Shown in pieces: positions 1 through 7,050 of a stretch of 34,233 nucleotides of DNA (its first letter is position 1; each line of letters starts with the position of its first letter). The DNA is from GAS188 sp044445965. GTDB taxonomy: Bacteria > Pseudomonadota > Alphaproteobacteria > Rhizobiales > Beijerinckiaceae. The notes under the pieces were generated by a model. The model worked only from the letters and a program-made list of their open reading frames with translations, was not told the origin of the DNA and searched no databases. Both the position numbers and the translations under genes were made by a program. The stretch is from contig JBIOEJ010000059.1 of NCBI GenBank assembly GCA_044445965.1, positions 1 to 34,233 on the forward strand. The letters run 5' to 3'.

Positions 1-213
1 GGGGATGCCTTCGCGAACCGCATAGGCGATCGCCTCCTCCTTCGTGTGGAACCACAGCTTCACCTGGGCGCGCATATCGGTCGACGACGTCCAACCCATC
101 AGCGGCTCGGCGGCGCGCGGACGCTCAGGCTCGAATTCGAGCAGCCAGTGCTTGGTATTGGCCGCGCCTGACTGCATGGCGGTGCGGGCAGGCCTATAGA
201 TGCGCGCGGTCAT
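1..213 (-). CDS. ETC complex I subunit, NDUFS4-like (3' end cut by window edge)
   Basis: Seventy-one codons are visible, reading leftward from an ATG at 213 and running off the window. The translation contains the segments KHWLLEFEPE, EPLMGWTSS and KEEAIAYAVREG, which match the family of the mitochondrial complex I 18-kDa accessory subunit NDUFS4. This family is common in alphaproteobacteria, where it is a peripheral accessory subunit of NADH:ubiquinone oxidoreductase on the cytoplasmic arm. An in-frame ATG lies two codons upstream (217-219). I prefer 213 because a GGGAC sequence sits about seven bases before it. The family is usually about 100 residues, so roughly a third of the C-terminus is missing. 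The neighbour is a tRNA-Pro transcribed in the same direction 39 bases upstream. Family assignment is secure; the exact start is less so. Confidence 0.85.
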   Translation of the reverse strand, partial: MTARIYRPARTAMQSGAANTKHWLLEFEPERPRAAEPLMGWTSSTDMRAQVKLWFHTKEEAIAYAVREGIP

Positions 214-252
214 GAGCATGTCCCATAGAAAGGTTCGGCGCCGCTGATCGGT

Positions 253-329
253 TGGTCGGGGCAGCAGGATTCGAACCTGCGACCTGTAGTACCCAAAACT
301 ACCGCGCTACCAGACTGCGCCATGCCCCG
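253..329 (-). tRNA. tRNA-Pro (anticodon TGG)
   Basis: The minus strand folds into a 77-base cloverleaf. The acceptor stem is CGGGGCA (329-323) with TGCCCCG (263-257), the discriminator is A at 256, and the CCA tail is genomically encoded at 255-253. The anticodon stem GTAGT/ACTAC encloses the loop TTTGGGT, so the anticodon is TGG, reading CCN proline codons through a modified wobble base. The T arm carries the canonical GGTTCGAATCC sequence. No duplicate of the 3' end is apparent nearby that would mark it as a used integration site. Confidence 0.95.
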
Positions 330-361
330 CTCGCCGGCCGAGCGATCGAAATCTCCGCGTT

Positions 362-390
362 GCGCTATCACGCGCCCGCCGGGCCAGCAA
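362..390 (-). promoter_or_regulatory. candidate sigma70-type promoter of tRNA-Pro
   Basis: On the minus strand TTGCTG (390-385) is followed 17 bases later by TAGCGC (367-362). Transcription would start about 25 bases before the tRNA 5' end. The -35 is fair and the -10 is weak. This is inference from spacing only. Confidence 0.25.
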
Positions 391-405
391 GACGAGGCCG
401 GCAGA

Positions 406-434
406 TTGACAGTCGCGCCATCGCGCCATAGCCT
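406..434 (+). promoter_or_regulatory. candidate sigma70 promoter of the PLD-like gene
   Basis: A perfect TTGACA (406-411) is followed after 17 bases by TAGCCT (429-434), which matches three of six consensus -10 bases. Transcription would begin near 441, giving a short leader with a G-run before the ATG at 458. It lies back to back with the tRNA-Pro promoter region. Confidence 0.45.
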
Positions 435-457
435 CGGACATCATGGGGGGTAGTGCG

Positions 458-1201
458 ATGGCAAGAGCGCCGGCAGGCAAGCTGAAAGTAGCGGCCGCCA
501 AGGCAAAGTCACCTGCAGCCAAGAGCAAGACGGCGCCGGTCGGTACCAGCGGTAGCGCCAAGGTCAGCGCCAGCAACGTTATCGACGACCCGACACAGAG
601 CCTGCAGCACTTCGACCTTATCGACCTGCAGCCATATACCCAGGAAAAAGTCTACTCGACCACGGCGAGCAAGGACTTTCATCTCTTCTATGTCGGACGC
701 GATGATGTCCACGATATCCTCAAACATGTTTTGTCACGGGTGAGCGTCTCTTTATATATCAACATGTTCGGCTACGACGACGACGAGCTCAATGACATTC
801 TCATGAAGCTGGTGATGGATCCGTCGATCACGATGCTGATCACGTTGGACGAGAGCCAGGCTGGCGGGGTGCATGAGAAGGCCTTGTTGGCCGCCGACAA
901 AGGGAATGGCCCCGCGCAGTTCAATACCCATTTCGCGATCGGCAAGTCCAAGACCGACCAGATCAGCCACACGAAGGGCTTCGTCGCTGACGGCAAGGTC
1001 GCCGGCGAGGGATCGACGAACTGGTCGATATCGGGGGAAGGTTCGTTCGTGATCTCGGGATCGCCGGGCGGTCCCGGCTATAAGGCGCAGAACAACACCC
1101 AGTCGATCATTACCGACCCGGACACCATAGGGCGCTTCTCGGCGGAGCTGATCGCCGAGCATCTCACCGCGCAAAAGCAGGGCGCCGGGGCCGAAGCGTA
1201 G
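458..1201 (+). CDS. phospholipase D-like protein with one HKD motif and a basic N-terminal tail
   Basis: The 247-residue protein contains a textbook HKD motif near its C-terminus: H171-x-K173-x4-D178-x6-G185-S186-x-N188. This is the signature of the phospholipase D/Nuc superfamily, whose members form a phosphohistidine intermediate on phosphodiester bonds. Only one HKD copy is present, so an active enzyme would have to dimerise, as the nuclease Nuc does. Residues 1-40 are rich in Lys, Ala, Pro and Ser, with H1-like AAKAK and SPAAKSK repeats, suggesting nucleic-acid contact. No signal peptide or membrane segment is seen, so I infer a cytoplasmic protein. I chose ATG 458 over the in-frame ATG at 443 because a G6 run lies eight bases before 458 and the predicted transcript starts near 441. 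The gene stands alone between the tRNA and tyrS. Substrate (nucleic acid or lipid) is unknown. Confidence 0.75.
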   Translation: MARAPAGKLKVAAAKAKSPAAKSKTAPVGTSGSAKVSASNVIDDPTQSLQHFDLIDLQPYTQEKVYSTTASKDFHLFYVGRDDVHDILKHVLSRVSVSLYINMFGYDDDELNDILMKLVMDPSITMLITLDESQAGGVHEKALLAADKGNGPAQFNTHFAIGKSKTDQISHTKGFVADGKVAGEGSTNWSISGEGSFVISGSPGGPGYKAQNNTQSIITDPDTIGRFSAELIAEHLTAQKQGAGAEA

Positions 1202-1311
1202 CGGCATTGCCGGATCAACGTGGGTGGTGGGGATTCCTGCCGACCAGATGATTGCTTTTGGCCGGAAGCCGCGCTAGGCAGCACCGCATGCACCGGTTGC
1301 CGACTTTCGAG

Positions 1312-1340
1312 TTGACGTCTTACGTGCCGCTCTTTTCAAC
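1312..1340 (+). promoter_or_regulatory. candidate promoter upstream of tyrS
   Basis: TTGACG (1312-1317) and TTCAAC (1335-1340) are separated by 17 bases in the 244-base gap before tyrS. The -35 is good and the -10 matches only three of six positions. Confidence 0.25.
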
Positions 1341-1363
1341 GCGGCGCGCCTGCTCATGATGTG

Positions 1364-1395
1364 AGGAGCGCGGCCGCCCGACCGGCGGCCCTCCT
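1364..1395 (+). other. GC-rich hairpin in the tyrS leader
   Basis: GGCCGCC (1372-1378) pairs perfectly with GGCGGCC (1384-1390) around a five-base loop. The stem is prolonged by GGAG (1365-1368) with CTCC (1391-1394) across a three-base bulge. No T-run follows, so it is not a standard intrinsic terminator. It ends about 50 bases before the tyrS start, so it would be in the 5' leader if the promoter at 1312 is used. Confidence 0.4.
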
Positions 1396-1445
1396 TGGAA
1401 TGTCTCCGGCCAGCGGCTAATCCTCTAAGCCCAGCGGAGACGACG

Positions 1446-2696
1446 ATGCCCTTCAAATCCGATTTCCTCGAGACGCTCGACGAGCGCGGCTTCATCCATC
1501 AATGCTCCGATTTCGAGGGGCTCGACGCGCTGGCGCGCGATGGCCGCGTCGTCGCCTATGTCGGCTATGACTGCACGGCGTCATCGCTGCATATCGGTCA
1601 CCTCATCTCGATGATGATGATGCATTGGCTGCAACAGAGCGGCAACAAGCCGATCGCGCTGATGGGCGGGGGCACCACGCGGGTCGGCGACCCATCCGGC
1701 AAGGACGATACCCGCAAGCTCCTTTCGATCGAGGAGATCGAGGCCAACAAGGACAGCATCAAGAAGGTTTTCGCACGCTTCCTGCGCTTCGGCGACGGCA
1801 AGGCGGATGCCCTGATGGTCGATAATGCCGAATGGCTGACCAAGCTCAACTACATCGACTTCCTGCGCGATGTCGGCCGCCACTTCTCGGTCAACCGCAT
1901 GCTGTCGATGGATTCGGTGAAGCTGCGGCTCGAGCGCGATCAGGAGATGTCCTTCATCGAGTTCAACTATATGTGCCTGCAGGCCTACGACTTCGTCGAA
2001 TTGTCGAAGCGGGCGCAGTGCAATTTGCAGATGGGCGGCTCCGACCAATGGGGCAATATCATCACCGGCGTCGATCTCGGAAGGCGCATGGGCATGCATC
2101 AGCTCTACGCGCTGACGACGCCGCTGCTCACCACCGCTTCCGGCGCAAAGATGGGCAAGACGGCGGCGGGCGCCGTATGGCTCAACGCCGAGCTGTTCAG
2201 CCCCTATGAATACTGGCAATTCTGGCGCAACGCCGAGGACGCCGATGTCGGGCGCTTGCTGCGGCTGTTCACGACATTGCCGCTCGCCGAGATCAAGCGG
2301 CTCGAAGCGTTGCAGGGAGCCGAGATCAACGAGGCGAAGAAGACGCTGGCGAGCGAAGCGACGCGGATTCTGCATGGCGAGGCGGCGGCGGCCGAGGCGG
2401 CGGAGACGGCGCGCCAGACCTTCGAGGAAGGCGCGCTCGCCGCGAGCCTGCCGAGCGTCGAGATAAAGCTGGAGGATCTCGAGGCCGGAATCGCCAATAC
2501 GGCAGCGTTCGTGATCGCGGGTCTCGCGTCCTCGAACGGCGACGCGCGGCGTCAAATCAAGGGAGGCGGTCTTCGGGTAAACGACAAGGTGGTCGTCGAT
2601 GATCATGCCAAGCTTACGATGGCCGATCTAACCAGCGAGCAGGTGATCAAGCTCTCGCTCGGCCGCAAGCGCCACGTGCTCTTGAGGCCCCGTTAG
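1446..2696 (+). CDS. tyrS: tyrosyl-tRNA synthetase
   Basis: This 416-residue class I aminoacyl-tRNA synthetase charges tRNA-Tyr with tyrosine using ATP. The HIGH signature is at residues 49-52, the second signature is KMGKT at about 235-239 (the KMSKS loop), and GGSDQWGNI, the tyrosine-pocket region, precedes it. The last 65 residues form an S4-type RNA-binding domain (RRQIKGGGLRVND). The ATG at 1446 is preceded by AGCGGAG at a suitable distance. An upstream in-frame ATG at 1395 would add 17 residues that do not belong to the family. Length is typical for the bacterial enzyme. It converges with the large AsmA-like gene 104 bases downstream. Confidence 0.97.
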   Translation: MPFKSDFLETLDERGFIHQCSDFEGLDALARDGRVVAYVGYDCTASSLHIGHLISMMMMHWLQQSGNKPIALMGGGTTRVGDPSGKDDTRKLLSIEEIEANKDSIKKVFARFLRFGDGKADALMVDNAEWLTKLNYIDFLRDVGRHFSVNRMLSMDSVKLRLERDQEMSFIEFNYMCLQAYDFVELSKRAQCNLQMGGSDQWGNIITGVDLGRRMGMHQLYALTTPLLTTASGAKMGKTAAGAVWLNAELFSPYEYWQFWRNAEDADVGRLLRLFTTLPLAEIKRLEALQGAEINEAKKTLASEATRILHGEAAAAEAAETARQTFEEGALAASLPSVEIKLEDLEAGIANTAAFVIAGLASSNGDARRQIKGGGLRVNDKVVVDDHAKLTMADLTSEQVIKLSLGRKRHVLLRPR

Positions 2697-2800
2697 AACC
2701 GCCCCCGCCCGTCGGTTTCGCCCCGGCAACGCAACTGCATGGCGCAAAGGCTGCCGCCGCTGTATTTTCCGCCCGACGAGAACATGACGGCCGCCGATAT

Positions 2801-5800
2801 TCAGCGCCCGCCGCGACTGGTGTCGAGCGCCCGCTGCCCTTCGGGATCCAAATCCCTGGCGCCCGGCCCACCGAGCTCGAATATCTTGCGCAGGAAGCCC
2901 GGTGCCATGGCCGAAAGCGGGTTGACGCTGACATCGGGCTGAGACAGCGAGCCGGTCACGCGGAAATTGACGCCGAGCAGCCCTTCATTCGCGCCGCCGC
3001 CGAGCAACGGCCCGAATAGCGGCACCTTGCTGAAGGCGTTGTTGAGGCCATAGGCGGGCACGAAAGTCCCCGTCAGGTTCTGCGTGCCCCTCGCGAAATC
3101 GAGCAGGCCCGACACCGTGATCCCCGCCTGGCTGCCCACGATCAGCGCCTCCCGGATATCGAGGCGCCCGGCATTGCGCACGAAGCTCGCCTGCATCCGG
3201 TTGAACTGCGCCTCGGCGGTAATCAACGGAGCCACGCTCGCGGCGCGGCTGTCGGAAGCTGCCCTGGCAGGGGGCGCGGCGGCGAAGATGCGCGCCAGCG
3301 CCTCCTCGTTGCGCAAGCTGAAGTCGCGGATGCTGACGGCTCCCGCCTGGGAACCGACGCTCGGCGTCAAGCGCAGCACCATCGCGCCCGAGCTCATATG
3401 TCGATAAAGGTCCGTGAAGCGCAGGAAAGCGCCCGCATCTCCCGTTTCGATGGTGATCAAGGGACGCCCCTCGCGACTGAGCGTTCCCCTCACATCGCCG
3501 CGGCCGACTTGGCCGCTGAAACGGAAATCGGTGAGCCCCTGGCCGCGGCGGCTGAGGCGCAGGTCGAGCCCTGTGCCTTTCTCGTCGCCGAAGCCGATGG
3601 CGGTCGCGGCCTTCAGGTCGAGATCGGCATCTTGCGTGTCCGTCTCCGAACCAGCCATGAAGCTCTTGATGTAGGGGCGTAAATCAATGGCCACTCCCTT
3701 TACGGCGGTCTTGTAGACATTGCCCTCCCCGCGCGCGACATCGACCCTCAGATCATCGCCCGGTGACACCTTGAAGCTGTCGAACTTGGCCGAGACCAGC
3801 GCGCCGTCCTTGCTGGTCGCTGCTTCGCCGGTGATGGCGACCGGGGCGGCCGCGAGATTGATCCTGGTGAACCTCGTCTGATCATCCGCCGGCGTCAGCC
3901 TGAATGTCAGCTTACCCGGGCGCCCTGCCGGCTTCGTCCAACCCGGGATGAAGCCGTCGATCGCGGCGCGCGTCAGATCGGCCTCCACATCGAAGGCCGG
4001 GCTCGCGCCGGCATCGGCGGCGGGCGCGATCTTGACCGGCGTCGGACCGGTGATGGCCTTGCCGGCGTGCAAGCCGAGCTTGGCTCGCGCCGCATCGTCG
4101 AGCGTCATCGAAAGCTTGATCTGCGGCGTCGCCTCGCCCGGTTCCTTGCGCAGCTCGATGGTGGCCGGAACTCCCGCGAAGCGGCCCTCGCCCTTGCCCG
4201 TCATGACCCCGCCCGTGACCGTGAAGGCGAGTTGCGCGTTCTCGAGCTTCTGTCCCGCGCCGATATCTTGCGCCGAGAGCCTGCTGAAGGCGCCTTGGAT
4301 GGCCAGCGGGATATCCTTGGGCTTTACGCCGTCGCGCATCGCGAAGCTGAATTGAACCCGCGCGTCGCCCGTCCCCGCTATGGTCTCGGGCGCCAGGGTC
4401 GGCGCACCGCCGCGCGGCGCATCGCGCTGCATCGCGGCTACGAAGGCGTCGGCGCCCCCCTGGGCGCGGAAGCTCACCTGGGCGATGGGGGGCTTCCTGG
4501 TCGTGTCGGCGACCGTGAACCGACCCTCGCTGAGCGCAAATACGTGGCCGTCGCCGAGATCCATGCTGGCGCTGGAGACGGAGATGGTCGAGGTGCGGCC
4601 CGTCCCGTCGACATGCGCCACGGCGGAGGTCAGCGGCGGAAGGTCATCGGAAAAACGAAGGGTGGTTTCCGACACATCGGCGGACAGCCTTGCCGCCTCG
4701 TCGGGTATCGGCCGGTTGGCGATCGCATCCGCGATCGCTGCTTCACTCAACGTGTTGGTGAGCGAGAAGTGGTCGACGATGCCGCGATCCAGCCGCTCGA
4801 CGAAGAATTTGCGCACATCCTTCACGAAAAGCGGCGGCCACAGCGCGAGCAGCGCCCGTGCCGGCATGCGGCCCGACTGGACGGCAAACGTCAATCCACC
4901 GTTTCGCCCGCGCCGATAGGTCGCGTTCATGGCCAGCGACACATCCTTCCCGGACAATTCCATCGGGGCCACGGAAATGGTCGCGTCGCGCGGCGACAAT
5001 GAGCCGACAGCATGAATGCGATCGAGCTGGATCGGCGGCTCGCCAGGTCCTGCTCCGGCGACCGTGCCATCCGTGCCCGAGAACTCGAACCTGAAGTCGC
5101 CTTCCGCGGCGGGACTGATGCGTCCTTTCACGGCGAGGTTCGTGTCGCCGGCCAACACGCCGAATTTGCTCACATCGATCACATGCGAGGCCCCGTCATA
5201 GACGAAATCCGCGGTGATCTCGTCGGTCACCAGCAGCGGCGCTGCCTCCCCCGGCTTGTTCCAGGCGGCGGCCCCCGCCGTCAGCGACCCTTGGGCTCTC
5301 CTGACCCGGCCATCGCCGCCGATATCGATCTCGATGCGTCCCGAGACCGGCATATCGGGAGCGAGCGTCAAAGGCCGCGGCAGGATCGGCAAAAGCACGT
5401 CGCCTATCGGCGCATCCTTGGGCTCGACCACCAGGCGGCGCTCATTCGCGCCGCCGCGCTCGACGGCGGCATCGAGAGACCAATCTCCGGAAGGTCCTTT
5501 GAGCGCCAGATGCACGCCTTCCCTCGCGGCGCGCTCGAACGAGGCGGTCACGTTGGAAAAGATCAACTGATCGTTGGATCGCTCGTCATCGACGAAGAGG
5601 CGGCCGTCCTCGATACCCACATAGCTGACCACCTTGAAGGGACCGCGCGAACCGAAGAGATCGTCGTAGGTCGCCACAAGGCCGTGCCGCACATGGTCGG
5701 GCGCGACCGCGCCGGGCGTGGCCGCGACCTCCGAACCGACGGGCGCCGCAGGCTGGGCCGGCAGCACCGGGGTCTGGGCGGCGGCGATGGGCGGCGGCGA

Positions 5801-6283
5801 AAAGGCCGTGACCAGGGAGATCTCGCCTTGGCGCGTGATGGACGCCTTGAACTGAGGCCCGATCAGCGCGATCCGCTGCAGCCCCGCATCCGCACGAAAC
5901 ATCCGCAACGGGTCGAAACCGACCTCGGCCTTGGGCGCGGAGATGATCTCGCGCCCACTCGCGTCCTTGATCGACAAGCCGAGCACGGTCAGGGTCGGGC
6001 CGGCGCCGCGCCGCTCGATCGCCGCTCCCGAGAGGCTCACGACGAAGCCCCCGGCGAGCCTTTGCTGCAACGCCTCGGTGATGCGCGGCGCGAACTCGTC
6101 GAGCGACAAGGGGCCCTGCGACAATCGCCATGCGAGGGCGCCGAAGCCGATCATCGCCAGGACGAAGACGGCCGAGACGAGCGCCAAGGCGCCATAGGCG
6201 ATCCGCCGAGCCGCGCGGCGCGGCGACCTGACGCTCATGGGGGGACTTGTCCGTTCCGCATCGATCTCAGCAGGCTCCGACAT
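2801..6283 (-). CDS. AsmA-like / DUF3971 envelope protein with one N-terminal membrane anchor
   Basis: The product has 1160 residues. A positively charged cytoplasmic stretch (RSPRRAARR, residues 19-27) is followed by one hydrophobic segment at about 29-52, after which the chain should lie in the periplasm. The remainder is beta-rich, with repeated short strands such as ISVSSASMDLGDG and FAGVPATIELR, and ends in an AsmA-type C-terminal region (GLLDFARGTQNLTGTFVPAY, then GVNFRVTGSLSQPDVSVNPL). This matches the DUF3971/YhdP-like branch of the AsmA superfamily, whose known members are envelope-spanning grooves for phospholipid movement between membranes. Function here is inferred from family only. 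The ATG at 6283 has AAGGG directly against it, so spacing is poor; a second in-frame ATG at 6238 would still keep the anchor. It is divergent from the peroxiredoxin gene. Confidence 0.85.
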   Translation of the reverse strand: MSEPAEIDAERTSPPMSVRSPRRAARRIAYGALALVSAVFVLAMIGFGALAWRLSQGPLSLDEFAPRITEALQQRLAGGFVVSLSGAAIERRGAGPTLTVLGLSIKDASGREIISAPKAEVGFDPLRMFRADAGLQRIALIGPQFKASITRQGEISLVTAFSPPPIAAAQTPVLPAQPAAPVGSEVAATPGAVAPDHVRHGLVATYDDLFGSRGPFKVVSYVGIEDGRLFVDDERSNDQLIFSNVTASFERAAREGVHLALKGPSGDWSLDAAVERGGANERRLVVEPKDAPIGDVLLPILPRPLTLAPDMPVSGRIEIDIGGDGRVRRAQGSLTAGAAAWNKPGEAAPLLVTDEITADFVYDGASHVIDVSKFGVLAGDTNLAVKGRISPAAEGDFRFEFSGTDGTVAGAGPGEPPIQLDRIHAVGSLSPRDATISVAPMELSGKDVSLAMNATYRRGRNGGLTFAVQSGRMPARALLALWPPLFVKDVRKFFVERLDRGIVDHFSLTNTLSEAAIADAIANRPIPDEAARLSADVSETTLRFSDDLPPLTSAVAHVDGTGRTSTISVSSASMDLGDGHVFALSEGRFTVADTTRKPPIAQVSFRAQGGADAFVAAMQRDAPRGGAPTLAPETIAGTGDARVQFSFAMRDGVKPKDIPLAIQGAFSRLSAQDIGAGQKLENAQLAFTVTGGVMTGKGEGRFAGVPATIELRKEPGEATPQIKLSMTLDDAARAKLGLHAGKAITGPTPVKIAPAADAGASPAFDVEADLTRAAIDGFIPGWTKPAGRPGKLTFRLTPADDQTRFTRINLAAAPVAITGEAATSKDGALVSAKFDSFKVSPGDDLRVDVARGEGNVYKTAVKGVAIDLRPYIKSFMAGSETDTQDADLDLKAATAIGFGDEKGTGLDLRLSRRGQGLTDFRFSGQVGRGDVRGTLSREGRPLITIETGDAGAFLRFTDLYRHMSSGAMVLRLTPSVGSQAGAVSIRDFSLRNEEALARIFAAAPPARAASDSRAASVAPLITAEAQFNRMQASFVRNAGRLDIREALIVGSQAGITVSGLLDFARGTQNLTGTFVPAYGLNNAFSKVPLFGPLLGGGANEGLLGVNFRVTGSLSQPDVSVNPLSAMAPGFLRKIFELGGPGARDLDPEGQRALDTSRGGR

Positions 6284-6449
6284 CCCTTAGTCGACCAGTC
6301 GATGGCTTGCGCCAAGCTTGCAGTCCCAAACTCGGCAGTGATAGTGAACCGAGCGCGCAAGCGAATGTTCGCCTTCGATCTCGGGCCGAACAATTCGCGA
6401 TTCGCCGCTTAGCGGTTTCAAACCAATGCCCGATCAGGGAGTTGAGAAT

Positions 6450-6917
6450 ATGGCGCAACTCGGCGAAGGCGACATGGCGCCTGATTTCAAGCTGCCTGGC
6501 GACGGAGGCACGCAATTGGGCCTGGCGAGCTTCATAGGCAAACCGCTGGTCCTCTATTTCTATCCGAAGGCGGACACTTCGGGCTGCACCAAGGAGGCCA
6601 ACGAATTCAACGCGCTCCTCAAGGATTTCCGCAAGGCAGGCGTCGCCGTCGTGGCCGTATCGCCTGATCCGGTCAAGGCGCTCGACAAGTTCAAGGCCAA
6701 ATACGGGCTCGATTTTCCGCTTCTCGGCGACGAAAGTCACGACATGCTGGAGGCTTATGGCGTTTGGGCCCAGAAGTCCATGTATGGACGAAGCTATATG
6801 GGGGTCGAGCGCTCGACCTTCCTCGTCGGCAAAGATGGGCGAATCGCCGCGGTTTGGCGCAAGGTCAAGGTCGACGGCCATGCGCAGGAAGTGCTCGCCG
6901 CGGCGCGCGCGCTTTGA
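6450..6917 (+). CDS. bcp: thioredoxin-dependent thiol peroxidase, BCP/PrxQ type, 1-Cys form
   Basis: The 155-residue protein has the thioredoxin-like peroxiredoxin fold and reduces hydroperoxides. The peroxidatic site is the ADTSGCT segment with T43 and C46, and R121 in GVERSTFLV completes the usual Thr-Cys-Arg set. Many BCP proteins carry a resolving cysteine five residues after the first. Here that position is Asn51 and C46 is the only cysteine, so this is a 1-Cys form that must be resolved by an external thiol. I chose ATG 6450 because CAGGGAG stands eight bases before it; the in-frame ATG at 6426 lacks a ribosome site. It is a cytoplasmic antioxidant enzyme and is followed by the M23 peptidase gene on the same strand. 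Confidence 0.93.
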   Translation: MAQLGEGDMAPDFKLPGDGGTQLGLASFIGKPLVLYFYPKADTSGCTKEANEFNALLKDFRKAGVAVVAVSPDPVKALDKFKAKYGLDFPLLGDESHDMLEAYGVWAQKSMYGRSYMGVERSTFLVGKDGRIAAVWRKVKVDGHAQEVLAAARAL

Positions 6918-6986
6918 ACCGATCGGGGCGGACCTAAGGGCCGGCGGCGGCCTCGGGGGCCGATATTCAGCACTCGCGATCGAAGC

Positions 6987-7005
6987 GGCCTGTGGCCCAC
7001 AGGCC
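6987..7005. repeat. perfect 9-bp inverted repeat between bcp and the M23 gene
   Basis: GGCCTGTGG and CCACAGGCC are separated by one base. In RNA it could form a seven-pair hairpin with a five-base loop. No T-run follows on the plus strand, so it is a weak terminator candidate for bcp and could instead be a dyad operator. It ends 15 bases before the TTAACC motifs. Confidence 0.5.
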
Positions 7006-7019
7006 TCATTAGCGCGCAA

Positions 7020-7033
7020 TTAACCTTAACCAT
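7020..7033 (+). promoter_or_regulatory. tandem TTAACC-TTAACCAT, CtrA-like motif
   Basis: TTAACC (7020-7025) is followed directly by TTAACCAT (7026-7033). The cell-cycle regulator CtrA of alphaproteobacteria recognises TTAA-N7-TTAA and the half-site TTAACCAT. The element lies 17 bases before the ATG at 7051, so if occupied it would overlap a promoter or the start of transcription. Binding is inferred. Confidence 0.4.
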
Positions 7034-7050
7034 GTCTAATCGGAAGCTGC

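Noticed and set aside
253..329. tRNA-Pro as an integration site that brought in the PLD-like gene
   Set aside because: The PLD-like gene lies on the 5' side of the tRNA, whereas integration usually uses the 3' end. Only 39 bases separate the 3' end from the NDUFS4-like gene, and I saw no integrase or duplicated tRNA end.
1581..2606. A 341-codon minus-strand open frame inside tyrS
   Set aside because: It lies wholly within a well-supported synthetase gene and has His/Arg/Gln-rich translation typical of antisense frames.
2697..2718. AACCG...CGGTT stem between tyrS and the AsmA-like gene as a terminator
   Set aside because: Five base pairs with an 11-base loop and only three T residues after it is too weak to call.
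5012..6412. A 466-codon plus-strand open frame antisense to the AsmA-like gene
   Set aside because: It is Arg/Gly/Asp-rich with no recognisable motif and mirrors the codon bias of the gene on the other strand. Long antisense frames are expected in GC-rich DNA.
2793..6971. The 13-mer GCCGATATTCAGC occurs at 2793-2805 and again at 6959-6971
   Set aside because: By a simple count, several chance 13-base repeats are expected in a 34 kb window, and the flanks do not match.
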